A stretch of DNA of 64,000 nucleotides from Sporichthyaceae bacterium (GCA_036269075.1 DATASX010000019.1:1-64000); one strand, 5' to 3'. Counted from the stretch's first letter, positions 44,785 to 53,137 are shown. The notes: generated by a model from the letters alone, not told the origin. A program made the numbers and translations.

Positions 44785-45653
44785 TCCCCGACGGGCTGGC
44801 CGACATCCTCGGCGCCGCGGTGACGGCAGCGAACGCGGTGAGCGGGGGCGACATCTGCCAGGCCCACCGCCTGCGGCTGGACGACGGCCGCACGGCATTC
44901 CTCAAGACCCGTCCGGGCGCCCCGCCCGACTTCTTCCACACCGAGGCCGCGGGGCTCGAGAAGCTCGGCGCGGCCGGCGGGGCACCGGTTCCTCAGGTGC
45001 TGGCGGTGACCGACGACGCACTGGTGCTGGAGTGGATCGAGCCCGGCAGGCCCACCCCGGAGGCGGCCGAGGCGTTCGGCGCCGCCCTGGCGGTCACCCA
45101 TGCATGCCACCCCCCACACTTCGGCGGCGACGGGGACGGCAGCGGCAGCGGCAGCGGCCATATCGGTTCGCTTCGGATGCCCAACCGGCCGGTCGACTCG
45201 TGGCCGGAGCTGTACGCCGAGCAACGGATCGGGCCCGCGCTGAAGGCCGCGTTCGACCTCGGCCGGATCGAGGTGCGGGACGCGGCCTTTGTGAAACGGG
45301 TGACGGGGCTGCTGGATGTCCTGGCCGGCCCCGTCGAGTCGCCCGCCCTGCTGCACGGCGACCTGTGGTCAGGCAACGTGCACTGGTCGGCCGCCGGGCC
45401 GGCGTACCTGATCGACCCGGCGGTCCAGGGCGGCCACCGCGAGACCGACCTGGCGATGCTCGCGCTGTTCGGGGCACCGCATCTGGAGCGCATCGTGGCC
45501 GCCTACGACGCCGCGTTCCCGCTCGCGGAGGGCTGGCGCTCCCGGGTCGCGCTCCACCAACTGCATCCGGTCCTGGTGCACGCGGCCCTGTTCGGCGGTG
45601 GCTACGGCCAGCAGGCCGGATCGCTGGCCCGCACGGCCCTGGGCGGCCGCTGA
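44781..45653 (+). CDS. Fructosamine/ketoamine kinase family protein
   Basis: 290 residues with an aminoglycoside-phosphotransferase-like fold. The catalytic loop is LLHGDLWSGNVHW (Asp and Asn) and the metal-binding segment is YLIDPAVQGGHRETDLAMLA. The N-terminal lobe has FLKTRPGAPPDFFHTEAAGL, with the ATP-binding Lys. The family phosphorylates sugar residues of glycated proteins so the adduct falls off. It is coupled to the upstream phosphatase gene by a four-base overlap, a gene pair recurrent in actinobacteria as far as I recall. A Gly/Ser/Asp-rich insert (about residues 117-127) is unusual. Confidence 0.9.
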   Translation: MIPDGLADILGAAVTAANAVSGGDICQAHRLRLDDGRTAFLKTRPGAPPDFFHTEAAGLEKLGAAGGAPVPQVLAVTDDALVLEWIEPGRPTPEAAEAFGAALAVTHACHPPHFGGDGDGSGSGSGHIGSLRMPNRPVDSWPELYAEQRIGPALKAAFDLGRIEVRDAAFVKRVTGLLDVLAGPVESPALLHGDLWSGNVHWSAAGPAYLIDPAVQGGHRETDLAMLALFGAPHLERIVAAYDAAFPLAEGWRSRVALHQLHPVLVHAALFGGGYGQQAGSLARTALGGR

Positions 45654-45722
45654 GGCAGCATTCGGCGCCGGCGGTTAGGGTCGGCCGCAGGTGAGGTGTC
45701 CACGAGCTATCAGGAGAGCGGC

Positions 45723-46211
45723 ATGACGATTGCGGTTGGCGACAAGATCCCCGACGTCGAGGTCAAGGTCCTCGGCGAGAGCGGTGCTCCGGAGTCGGTG
45801 AGCACCGGCGACGTCCTCGGCTCCGGCAAGGTCGTGCTGTTCGGCGTCCCGGGTGCGTTCACCCCGGGCTGCAGCAAGGCTCACCTGCCCAGCTTCGTGA
45901 AGGGCGCGGATCAGCTGGCCGGCAAGGGCGTCGACAAGGTCGTGTGCGTGGCGATCAACGACGCGTGGGTCATGGACGCGTGGGCCGAGTCGCAGGGTGC
46001 CAAGGGCAAGATCACGATGCTCGCCGACGGCAACGGCACCTTCGCCGACGCCATGGGCCTGTCCTTCGACGGCTCCGGCTTCGGTCTGGGCAAGCGCTCC
46101 CTGCGCTACGCCGCGGTCATCGAAGACGGCGTGATCTCCAAGCTCGACATCGAGGACAGCCCGTCCTCCATCTCGGTCTCGGCCTGCGAGAACGTGCTCG
46201 CCCAGCTCTGA
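45723..46211 (+). CDS. Peroxiredoxin (Prx5/AhpC-TSA redoxin family)
   Basis: 162 residues. The active site is VPGAFTPGCSKAHLPSF, with the peroxidatic Cys near residue 48 in the PxxxTxxC motif. GFGLGKRSLRYAAVIEDG later in the chain fits the Prx5 subgroup. A second Cys (VSACENVL) near the C-terminus may resolve the disulfide as in atypical two-Cys forms. It reduces peroxides with thiol donors in the cytoplasm. The ATG at 45723 has AGGAGAGCGG upstream. It stands alone, followed by a hairpin. Confidence 0.93.
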   Translation: MTIAVGDKIPDVEVKVLGESGAPESVSTGDVLGSGKVVLFGVPGAFTPGCSKAHLPSFVKGADQLAGKGVDKVVCVAINDAWVMDAWAESQGAKGKITMLADGNGTFADAMGLSFDGSGFGLGKRSLRYAAVIEDGVISKLDIEDSPSSISVSACENVLAQL

Positions 46212-46225
46212 ACCCCCGACCCTCG

Positions 46226-46258
46226 ACGGGGTGTCGCCCACTGCGGGCGGCACCCCGT
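46226..46258. terminator. Hairpin between convergent genes
   Basis: ACGGGGTGTCGCCC and GGGCGGCACCCCGT pair over 14 positions (one wobble) with a 5-base loop, between the peroxiredoxin and methyltransferase stops. Confidence 0.8.
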
Positions 46259-46272
46259 TCGGCGTCAACCGG

Positions 46273-47034
46273 TCAGGCTTTTGCCTTACGGGCCGAGACG
46301 AGAATCGTCGACAGCCAGGGCCCGCCGTACCAGGCCTCCCAGCCCAGCGACCGGCTCTCGATCTGCTCGCAACCGAGCGTGGCCAGCTTGGCCGCGTAGT
46401 CCTTGGTGTGCCGGATGTCGGCGATCAGCACCCGCCCGCCCGGACGAGTGACCCGGACCGCCTCCTCGACGGCGGCCCGCCGCCCCTCGGCGTTGGGTAT
46501 CGCGCTGATCCCCAGCCCGGAGACCACCAAGTCGTACTGGTTGCCGGGCATCCGCAGGTCGGTGATGTCGCCCTGCCGGAACTCGACGCGGTCGGACACG
46601 CCCTCCGCGTCGGCGTTGCGTCGGGCGATCTGGTCCTCCGAGCCGCCTTTGTTGCTGGTCAGAAGGCTGCGCGAGCGCCACGCGTCGATCCCGAGAACCT
46701 TGCCCGTGGTCAGCCGGGCAGCCACCAGGGTGGTTACCGCCCCGCGCCCGCAGCCCAGGTCCAGCACCTGCTCGGCCCCGGTCAGGTTGAGCTCGCCCAG
46801 GAGCTTCGACCACACCAGGAACTTCCCGCGCCGCGCGGCGTGCAGGTAGCCCAGCGCGATGATCAGCAGGATCCCGCCGGAGCCGATCAACCACCAACCC
46901 TGGGGGTCGTGCTTCGAGCCGACCCGTTGGTAGCCCATGTTGAGCAGTACGAGCGCCAACGCGGCCTGCACCGCTGGTACGACCGGGGTCTCGACCCCGT
47001 AGTTGCCGCGTCGGCCGACGCTCGTCCGGAACAC
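46273..47034 (-). CDS. Membrane-anchored SAM-dependent methyltransferase
   Basis: 253 residues. Two hydrophobic helices (about residues 18-35 and 45-65, VVPAVQAALALVLLNMGYQR and LIGSGGILLIIALGYLHAAR) precede a class I methyltransferase domain. That domain has motif I QVLDLGCGRGAVTTLVA, the acid in VLGIDAW, motif GDITDLRMPG and motif VVSGLGISAIPN. It probably methylates a lipid or quinone-like substrate at the membrane; no substrate is fixed by sequence. The start is GTG at 47034. It is followed by a convergent peroxiredoxin gene and preceded on the same strand by a small membrane gene. Confidence 0.85.
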   Translation of the reverse strand: MFRTSVGRRGNYGVETPVVPAVQAALALVLLNMGYQRVGSKHDPQGWWLIGSGGILLIIALGYLHAARRGKFLVWSKLLGELNLTGAEQVLDLGCGRGAVTTLVAARLTTGKVLGIDAWRSRSLLTSNKGGSEDQIARRNADAEGVSDRVEFRQGDITDLRMPGNQYDLVVSGLGISAIPNAEGRRAAVEEAVRVTRPGGRVLIADIRHTKDYAAKLATLGCEQIESRSLGWEAWYGGPWLSTILVSARKAKA

Positions 47035-47088
47035 GTGACCATCCTGCCGGAACGGAGCGAGAGCCCGATCCGGGGCCGACCGTGCGGC

Positions 47089-47415
47089 TCAGACGTGGCT
47101 GGTGAGCGCGATAGCGACGACCACCATCGCGACGAGCAGGACCACCACCGACAGCGCCAGGGCCACGTCGACCGGGCTGAACGGGCGCATCACCACCGTC
47201 CACCAGCGCAGGCCCGGCTCCTCCCGGCGTCGGCAGGGCCGGCAATTCTCGTCGTCGCAGTCGATCTCCGGGAGGGCCGGCATCGACCACAGGTCGATCT
47301 CGTCGGGCGCCTCGCTGGGCCCGGCCTGCCGGGCGATCGTGGGTCGGTCCGCCGGGCGGAACGCCGCCGGCGGCAGCCCGCCACTCGCGTTCTCGACTCG
47401 ACCGGCCCGTCTCAC
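47089..47415 (-). CDS. Small membrane protein with a Cys cluster
   Basis: 108 residues. The GTG at 47415 is chosen because GGGGAGAGTTC lies directly upstream; the longer frame to 47556 has no such site. The soluble part ends in a DCDDENCRPCRRREEPGL segment (three Cys within nine residues) that could bind a metal, followed by one transmembrane helix at the C-terminus (DVALALSVVVLLVAMVVVAI). The Trp-rich stretch RWWTVVMRPF sits at the membrane border. I do not know the family. Confidence 0.6.
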   Translation of the reverse strand: MRRAGRVENASGGLPPAAFRPADRPTIARQAGPSEAPDEIDLWSMPALPEIDCDDENCRPCRRREEPGLRWWTVVMRPFSPVDVALALSVVVLLVAMVVVAIALTSHV

Positions 47416-47550
47416 GAACTCTCCCCAATGTCCGGCAGTGCACTGCTTCTCTAGAGGGATTAGAAAAACAACCCATGCGAGTGTCAAGGGGCGTTCAGGT
47501 ACTTCGGTGCCCACTTTGCCTGGAATCTCCCCGCTCGTACCCTTTCTGCC

Positions 47551-48363
47551 GTGCACGAGGCGGACTCGAACCGGCCCGACGGAACCGGCACGAGCGGTCG
47601 TAAGCCGCTCAAGTACCGCCGGATCGCCGACGACCTGCGCGGCGGCATCCGGCGGGGCGACTACGAGCCCGGGCGGCCGCTGCCCGGTGAGAACGACCTG
47701 ATGGCGCGGTACAAGGTCGCCCGGATGACAGTGCGGCAGGCCTTGGCCGAACTGCAGCGGGAGGGCCTGGCGATCGCCCGGCGCGGCTCCGGGGTCTACG
47801 TCAGCAACCTGCGCCCGATCGTCCGCGACGAGCTCGGCTGGCTGGCCACAATGCCCTGGCTGCGGGGCGAGGCGGCCTGGAATGAGCAGGCCGCGAGCAC
47901 AGAACTGCAGGTGGAAGGCCTGGGGGTCCGGCTGGACCGGGCCACCGAGGCCGTGGCCGAGGCCCTGGAGCTACCGCCGGGCGCGGAGGTCTGGGCCCGG
48001 TCCGGCCGATCCACGCTGGAGGGCCGGACGGTGGCGCTGACCGTCTCCTGGCTGCCCCGGGCGCTGGTCGAGGGGACGCGCGCCACCGCGCCCGACCCCG
48101 GCCCGGGCGGCGTCTACGGCTGCCTGGCCGCGCTCGGGCTCTCGCCCACGAACTTCCGGGAGGACGTCCGGGCGAGGCCGGCGATCCCGGTGGAGGCCGA
48201 GCAGCTGGGGTTGTCGGCCGGGGCGCCGGTGCTGGTCGTCCGGAGGCTGGCCCGGGCCGGTGCTCGCCCGGTGGAGCTGAGCGAGGCCGTCCTCGACGCG
48301 TCTGTGCACGTGCTGCGCTACGAACTGCCCGCCGGCTCGGAGCCGACCCTCAGCCGAGTCTGA
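47551..48363 (+). CDS. GntR-family regulator with UTRA domain
   Basis: 270 residues. The N-terminal winged helix is the GntR type: YRRIADDLRGGIRRGDYEPG, LPGENDLMARYKVARMTVRQ and ALAELQREGLAIARRGSGVY. The C-terminal UTRA ligand domain (about residues 100-265) contains RLDRATEAVAEALELPPG and ends LDASVHVLRYELP. HutC-subfamily regulators of this type usually sense sugars or amino-acid derivatives and repress catabolic genes. It is divergent from the small membrane gene across 135 bases. Its target is unknown. A repeat cluster (48391-48450) follows the stop. Confidence 0.9.
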   Translation: MHEADSNRPDGTGTSGRKPLKYRRIADDLRGGIRRGDYEPGRPLPGENDLMARYKVARMTVRQALAELQREGLAIARRGSGVYVSNLRPIVRDELGWLATMPWLRGEAAWNEQAASTELQVEGLGVRLDRATEAVAEALELPPGAEVWARSGRSTLEGRTVALTVSWLPRALVEGTRATAPDPGPGGVYGCLAALGLSPTNFREDVRARPAIPVEAEQLGLSAGAPVLVVRRLARAGARPVELSEAVLDASVHVLRYELPAGSEPTLSRV

Positions 48364-48390
48364 CCCGCAGCATCCGGACAGCCCCGCTCC

Positions 48391-48450
48391 GCGTATGAGA
48401 GTGCCCCCGCCCGCGTATGAGAGAGCCCCGCCCGATCATCGATGATCGGG
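48391..48450. repeat. Interspersed palindromic repeat cluster, copy 2
   Basis: GCGTATGAGAGTG (48391-48403) and GCGTATGAGAGAG (48413-48425) are followed by a perfect 20-base palindrome CCCGATCATCGATGATCGGG (48431-48450). The same units in the same order occur at 37885-37941. Confidence 0.8.
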
Positions 48451-48499
48451 CGACGGCCCGCCTCTCGCAGCCGTCCGGTGGCTGGGGCAGAGTGGAGCC

Positions 48500-49051
48500 A
48501 TGGCACCGGACGCCCCCGCGAGCACTGCCGTCCCCGACGCCTGCCTGGTCGCCCACGGCGCCCCGGACACCGCCTCGCCACAGACGCGCAGCCTGATCCT
48601 CGTCTACGCCGGGCAGATCTCCCGGCACCTCGCGACGTTCGCGGCGGCCTGCGACTACCGGGTCAGCGTCGTCGAACCGGACGCCGCGTTGGCCGCCGAG
48701 GCCGTGAGCTGGGCCGGGCAGGTGCTGTCCACGGTCGGCGCCGCGGCCGGCGACACCGGCACCGACGTGGTGGTCACCGACCATCACCGCGACGACCTCG
48801 GGATCGTGCTGCGCGACGCGTTGGCGGCGCCGGCGCGCTGGGTCGGGGTCGTCGGTAACCCGCGGCAAGTCGGTCCGCACGTCGCGATGCTCACCGAGCT
48901 CGGGGTCGCACCGGAGGAGATCGCCCGGGTGCACCGGCCGATCGGGCTGAACATCGGCTCGCGGTCCCCGGCCGAGGTCGCGTTGTCCACGCTGGCCGGG
49001 CTGCTGGCCGATCGCACGGGCCGACCCGGCGGTTTCGACTTCGCTGTCTGA
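48500..49051 (+). CDS. XdhC-like Rossmann-domain protein
   Basis: 183 residues resembling the C-terminal domain of XdhC/CoxI: a degenerate dinucleotide fold (LILVYAGQISRHLATFAAAC, YRVSVVEPD), then DVVVTDHHRDDLGIVLRDAL, RWVGVVGNPRQVGPHVAML and the family ending HRPIGLNIGSRSPAEVALS. XdhC proteins help load molybdenum cofactor onto xanthine-dehydrogenase-type enzymes. The N-terminal XdhC domain with its Cys is absent and no molybdenum enzyme is nearby, so it is either a stand-alone variant or a relic with another job. The ATG at 48500 is used. Confidence 0.75.
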   Translation: MAPDAPASTAVPDACLVAHGAPDTASPQTRSLILVYAGQISRHLATFAAACDYRVSVVEPDAALAAEAVSWAGQVLSTVGAAAGDTGTDVVVTDHHRDDLGIVLRDALAAPARWVGVVGNPRQVGPHVAMLTELGVAPEEIARVHRPIGLNIGSRSPAEVALSTLAGLLADRTGRPGGFDFAV

Positions 49052-49219
49052 CCGGGTTCGCCCGGACTCGTCCGGGCCCCGGGGTGCCGATTCAGCCGAA
49101 CGGGTGGATCGGAGCCGCCCCGATGCCGACAACCACAACACTGGTTGAGTCGTGCCCGGGCGTCCGTCGCCGCAGCCCGGGCCGCTTGGCACCACCCGCG
49201 GCGACAGTTGGGGGATCCA

Positions 49220-49906
49220 GTGCCGAGCCCGAGTACCCGCACCGCCGTCCTCGAGGTCCGTCCGCCCGCGCTCGGCGCCGCCCGCGTGCCCGGACCCCGT
49301 CTGCACGCCTTCCAGCGCAGCGCCGTGGATCTGGTGGCAATGGCCATGGAACTGCGCCCCGCGCTCGGGCCGGACACGCTCACCGTCGCGGCCGCGCTGG
49401 CCGACACGGTGGTCCACCTGGTCCGCGAGATCGTCGGCCACGACCTGGGCGGCTACCGCTCCTTGTTCGCCGAGGCGGCCCACTTCGGCGGCCTCGTGGC
49501 CGTCGCCGAGGAACACCAGGTGCACAGTGCGCGTGGCCGGGTTGCCCCGCACGTCGTCGAGTTGCTGGCCTGTGTCGGCGCCGAGTTCGTGGAGGACGAC
49601 AAGCTTGCCGAGGAGCTGTGCCGCTGGCTGCTGGAGTCCGGGTACTTCCTGGTCCGGACCGGGACCCCGACCGCGCCGCTCGTCGACTCGCTGCGGGTCG
49701 ACCTGACCCGCCTGCTGGCCGAGGTCGAGGACGACGAACTCGCCGACGAGCTGCTCGAGTTGGCGCTGCTGGACGACGAGACCTCCGTGGAGGAAACCGC
49801 GGTGGAGGAGTCCGACGACGCGCCGGCGCCGGTCGAACCGCCCCGCTTGCCCCGTCCGACGGTCTCGCCCGAATCGCGGGCCGCCGAGGCCTCCGCGGGC
49901 TCTTGA
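49220..49906 (+). CDS. Protein of unknown function with acidic tail
   Basis: About 228 residues from the GTG at 49220, which has GGGGGATCCA upstream. The first 165 residues are predicted helical (LHAFQRSAVDLVAMAMELRP, LADTVVHLVREIVGHDLGGY, LACVGAEFVEDDKLAEELCR). The C-terminus is strongly acidic (VEDDELADELLELALLDDE) and then Pro-rich. There is no signal peptide or transmembrane segment. Family not recognised. It lies upstream of bldC, separated by 76 bases, and could be co-transcribed with it. Confidence 0.65.
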   Translation: MPSPSTRTAVLEVRPPALGAARVPGPRLHAFQRSAVDLVAMAMELRPALGPDTLTVAAALADTVVHLVREIVGHDLGGYRSLFAEAAHFGGLVAVAEEHQVHSARGRVAPHVVELLACVGAEFVEDDKLAEELCRWLLESGYFLVRTGTPTAPLVDSLRVDLTRLLAEVEDDELADELLELALLDDETSVEETAVEESDDAPAPVEPPRLPRPTVSPESRAAEASAGS

Positions 49907-49982
49907 TGATCTACGCACTGATTGGCCGGAATCCGGGTGTTTTTGTGGGGAACCGGAATGATGCGTCCGTCGTCAAAGGGGT

Positions 49983-50216
49983 ATGACGACGATGACCAAC
50001 GACTCGACCGACACCCGCCTCATGACTCCGGCCGAGGTGGCTGCGGTTTTCCGGGTCGACGTGAAGACCGTTACTCGCTGGGCTAACGCCGGAAAGCTCA
50101 CTTCGATCCGCACTCTCGGGGGCCACCGCCGGTTCCGGGAGAGCGAGGTCATGGCTCTCATGCAGGGCACGATGGTGGCCGGCCCGATTCCGCAGCAGTT
50201 CGGTCGCACAGGCTGA
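49983..50216 (+). CDS. bldC: BldC-type developmental regulator
   Basis: 77 residues, nearly one MerR-like winged helix. LMTPAEVAAVFRVDVKTVTR, WANAGKLTSIRTLGGHRRFR and ESEVMALMQG follow BldC of Streptomyces closely in length and sequence. BldC controls the timing of development, binding direct repeats as head-to-tail oligomers. The presence of bldC does not prove sporulation, since it is widespread in actinobacteria. The ATG at 49983 is used. A hairpin terminator (50325-50360) follows and is shared with the convergent secreted-protein gene. Confidence 0.93.
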   Translation: MTTMTNDSTDTRLMTPAEVAAVFRVDVKTVTRWANAGKLTSIRTLGGHRRFRESEVMALMQGTMVAGPIPQQFGRTG

Positions 50217-50226
50217 CACAGCGCGC

Positions 50227-50239
50227 TGACGCTGCGTCA
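50227..50239. repeat. TGACGC-T-GCGTCA dyad after bldC
   Basis: Six-base arms with a one-base centre, 11 bases after the bldC stop. It is a relative of the CTGACG-N3-CGTCAG motif seen at other gene ends. Confidence 0.5.
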
Positions 50240-50324
50240 CAAGGTCGTCAAAAGCGGTCGGTGCCAGTCCGAACCGACCGCCCGGTCCGCCGACCGACGG
50301 CCGTGGCGAGGGGGATCAGGACTT

Positions 50325-50360
50325 CGATGGGGCGGGACCAGACTTGGTCCCGCCCCATCG
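50325..50360. terminator. Bidirectional hairpin between bldC and the secreted-protein gene
   Basis: CGATGGGGCGGGACCA and its exact complement form a 16-bp stem with a GACT loop. Confidence 0.88.
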
Positions 50361-50382
50361 CCTTGAGTCGAGTTACCGCGGC

Positions 50383-50736
50383 TCAGGGGAAGAGGTGACC
50401 GCCGAAACCGTGGCCGCCGAAGTCCCCGAAACCGCCGAAACCGCCGAAGCCCCAGCCCAGGTCCCAACTGTCGTCCAGCCAGCCGAAGTCCCCGCAGCCG
50501 CAGTCCCCGCCGCCCCAGTACGGCGCGAAGCCGCCGTACATGTCGCAGCGCCAGGACTCCCAGCACGCCTCGTGGTGCGGGTGGCAACAGCCGTGGTGGT
50601 GGTGATGCCACGCCGGCGCCAGGCTCGGCACGGCCGCCTGCGACTCCACCGAGGCCGCGCTCGCAGGCACGGCGCCCACAGCGACGATCGCAGCGCCGAC
50701 GAACGCGGCGGCGGCGGTCCGTTTGATGCTTGGCAC
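50383..50736 (-). CDS. Secreted His/Cys/Gly-rich small protein
   Basis: About 117 residues. The GTG at 50736 is chosen because GGAGGATTC lies just upstream. A signal peptide (KRTAAAAFVGAAIVAVGAVP, cleavage near ASA-A) leads to a segment packed with metal-type ligands, HHHHHGCCHPHHEACWESWR, with Cys also in CDMYGG and GDCGCGDFG. The C-terminus is Gly/Phe/Trp-rich (GFGGFGGFGDFGGHGFGG) and looks disordered and adhesive. Candidate roles are metal binding at the cell surface or a structural coat protein; no family is recognised. Confidence 0.7.
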   Translation of the reverse strand: MPSIKRTAAAAFVGAAIVAVGAVPASAASVESQAAVPSLAPAWHHHHHGCCHPHHEACWESWRCDMYGGFAPYWGGGDCGCGDFGWLDDSWDLGWGFGGFGGFGDFGGHGFGGHLFP

Positions 50737-50937
50737 GAATCCTCCAGGTGACGATGTGCGGTGCCCCCCGGCAAGATCCACTCTCGCCGGCGCCCGCTAT
50801 TCCGCGTCACCCTCGAAGATCAAAAACCTCGCGTCCGAACAGTCACTTCATCACCGCAAATTGCCACACGTCAGTCAGTTGAGAACTGACCGTAATGGCA
50901 TGACTACCTGTCGTATATGGACGGCGGTTGATTCCGG

Positions 50938-52824
50938 TCAGCCGCCCGGCTGCACATTCCCGTTCACCTTCAGCGAGTAGTGCGCGTAGGCCTCGGTGCT
51001 CGGGTCGCTGTCGGTGGGGTCGGCGTGAGAGACGACCGCGACCACCACGGGGAAGTCCCGGAACTCCGCGAGCGTCTTCGCGTCCGGCGTCCAGTCGAAG
51101 CCGTCGTGCGAGCGCACCAACACCCGGTTGCCCTTCGCCTCGATGCCGACCAGGCTCACGTACCAGCCGTTGACGGCGCCCGCCTCGGGCGCGCCGCTCA
51201 GCGCTGAGGTCGGGTCGTTCGGGTCCGCCGGCGACGGGATCACGGTCTTCTCGCCGGTGAACATCACCGACTTCAACTCCGAGCCGGCGATCATGCGGCT
51301 GGCGTCGCGCAACTGGACGTAGTCCGCGCCGTTCGGCGCCGCGCCCGGCAGGTCGTAGGACGTCGGGTTGGCCAGGTTCAGCGTCGCGTCGAGATCCTTC
51401 GCGGTCACGTCCGCGCGGGAGATGCCGGTGACCTTGCCGCGCTTGGCGTAGTGGTCGATCAGGTTCATCAGCTGGAACTGGTGGAGCAGGTCGCCGACCT
51501 TGGTGCCGGGGGCGAACTTGTCGAGTTGGGCCTGGACACCTGCGAGCCCCTGGTTCTTGCCGTCGCGGTGCAGCCCGCTCATGAACCCGAGCCCGAAGCG
51601 GTCGAAGCAGTAGAGCATGAACGACCAGGCGTTGCCGTAGTCGGAGAGAATCTCCGAGCCCTGGCCCTCGTCGCCCCACATCGTCAGTGAGTTCTGCGGG
51701 CCGCCGCAGGCGTGCGGGTTCGGGTTCGACGGCCCCTGCACAGTGCCGTAGCCCTGGAAGCACAGCAGCTGCGGCTGCGCCCCGGGCTGGGTGATGTTCA
51801 GCCGGGTGTCGGTGTAGCCGTCGAGCGCCTCGGCGAACATCGACAGGCCCTCGTTGACCCAGGTCGCCTCGTTCGGGTCCTGGTAGGACTCGAGCAGGTG
51901 CTGCCACTCGTGGCCGAACGTCGACTCGTAGAGGAACGGGTGCGCCGGGCGCGACCGGCACAGGTCGGCGGACGGGTTGTTCGACGGGTGCGCGCCGGTG
52001 CGGTGCGCCCAGTCGTAGGCGTCGACCGTCATCACGTTGCGGTCGGTGAGCTGGTTGAAGATCGGCGCGAAGAAGCCGGCCACGTAGGACTGGTTCTTCG
52101 GGAACTCGTAGAAGTTCGGGTCGCGGACGTTGTCAACCAGCGTGACGGTGTGGTCGCCGGCGCCGGCGAAGTCGAGTCCGATGCCCGCGACGCCGGGCAC
52201 CGTCGCGCTCCCGTTGTGGTCCGGCGGCGTGGAGAACGCCGCGGTCTCCTTCGGATACATGTTGTCGTCGAACTGCTTGATCAGGCCCTCGACCTCGGCG
52301 TCGGTGACGTCGGTGCTGCCCGGCACGTCGGCGTCGCGACAGTCGCCTGCCGGGAAGTGCGTGCCGCAGGCGACCGCGTCGCACCCGGAGGCAACCCAGA
52401 CCTCGATCTTCTGTCCCACCGCGCGCAGCGTGTACGGCTTCAGGTAGACCCCCGGGCCGATGCCCTTGGCCATGTCCAGGGCCGGCCACAGCAGGGTCGT
52501 GCCCACCGGCGGGGTCTTCTCCCCGGACAACTCCGGGCGCGCCAGTGTCTTGCGCAGGTCAGCCAGGTGGGTCGCGGAGATCGTCGCCGTGCCGAGCATC
52601 GCGGCCAGTTGCGGGGACAGCCGGAACGTCAGGTTCGGGCCGAGGAAGGCGGGCAGCATGCCGTCGGGAGCGGGCTGCGGGTCCGCGGCGCCGGTCGAGG
52701 TCCCCGGCGTGGCCGCCCGGGCCGACCCGCCCGGAAGCCCGACGGTGCCGGCCAGCAGCGTCGCGATCGCGGCGGAGCCCGCCAGGACCCGCGCGACGGC
52801 CGGAACCCGTGGGGGGGAATGCAT
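50938..52824 (-). CDS. Secreted zinc metallopeptidase (M30/M6-like)
   Basis: 628 residues with a signal peptide (VARVLAGSAAIATLLAGTVG, cleavage near ARA-A). The catalytic site is FGHEWQHLLESYQDPNEATW, then VNEGLSMFAEALDG: an HExxH zinc motif followed by a third-ligand Glu about 20 residues on, as in hyicolysin and similar gluzincin enzymes. The rest includes Asn/Gly-rich surface regions, for example DEGQGSEILSDYGNAWSF, and a C-terminal beta-rich part ending KVNGNVQPGG. It degrades extracellular protein or peptide. The ATG at 52824 has GGCGAGGAGATCGACC upstream. Single gene. Confidence 0.88.
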   Translation of the reverse strand: MHSPPRVPAVARVLAGSAAIATLLAGTVGLPGGSARAATPGTSTGAADPQPAPDGMLPAFLGPNLTFRLSPQLAAMLGTATISATHLADLRKTLARPELSGEKTPPVGTTLLWPALDMAKGIGPGVYLKPYTLRAVGQKIEVWVASGCDAVACGTHFPAGDCRDADVPGSTDVTDAEVEGLIKQFDDNMYPKETAAFSTPPDHNGSATVPGVAGIGLDFAGAGDHTVTLVDNVRDPNFYEFPKNQSYVAGFFAPIFNQLTDRNVMTVDAYDWAHRTGAHPSNNPSADLCRSRPAHPFLYESTFGHEWQHLLESYQDPNEATWVNEGLSMFAEALDGYTDTRLNITQPGAQPQLLCFQGYGTVQGPSNPNPHACGGPQNSLTMWGDEGQGSEILSDYGNAWSFMLYCFDRFGLGFMSGLHRDGKNQGLAGVQAQLDKFAPGTKVGDLLHQFQLMNLIDHYAKRGKVTGISRADVTAKDLDATLNLANPTSYDLPGAAPNGADYVQLRDASRMIAGSELKSVMFTGEKTVIPSPADPNDPTSALSGAPEAGAVNGWYVSLVGIEAKGNRVLVRSHDGFDWTPDAKTLAEFRDFPVVVAVVSHADPTDSDPSTEAYAHYSLKVNGNVQPGG

Positions 52825-53133
52825 GGTCGATCTCCTCGCCGCTCGCGACCTTTCCGGGAACTGTTACGCACCCGACCCGTCCTGCAGCGCCCGGTTTGCA
52901 ACCCGGATACGCAAAGTCGGCGACTACCGCGCGAATCACCCGGTCCGGGCCGACCAGGGCAGCCGCTAGTGATAATCGTTTCCAACACCCTAGGCGGCGC
53001 CCACGGTCCCCACCACACCCGGGTCGGGGGCCCGGGCGCGCCCGGACGGGCCCCGCCCGGAACGCGGCTGGGCGGCCCACGACCGAAGTCGTGGCCCGCC
53101 CGGAGGATCCGTTGCCGCCCAGCTGACGAGACG
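52825..53133. other. Non-coding gap between metallopeptidase and Gln-rich gene
   Basis: About 310 bases with no supported gene. It holds the terminator hairpin of the Gln-rich gene at 53070-53101 and probably the metallopeptidase promoter. Confidence 0.4.
53070..53101 (-). terminator. Hairpin after the Gln-rich gene
   Basis: GGGCGGCCCACGAC and GTCGTGGCCCGCCC pair with one internal mismatch region and a CGAA loop. Confidence 0.65.
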
Positions 53134-53137
53134 TCAG
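53123..53137. repeat. CTGACG-AGA-CGTCAG dyad overlapping a stop codon
   Basis: The TGA stop of the minus-strand Gln-rich gene (53134-53136) lies inside this 15-base dyad. Confidence 0.6.
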
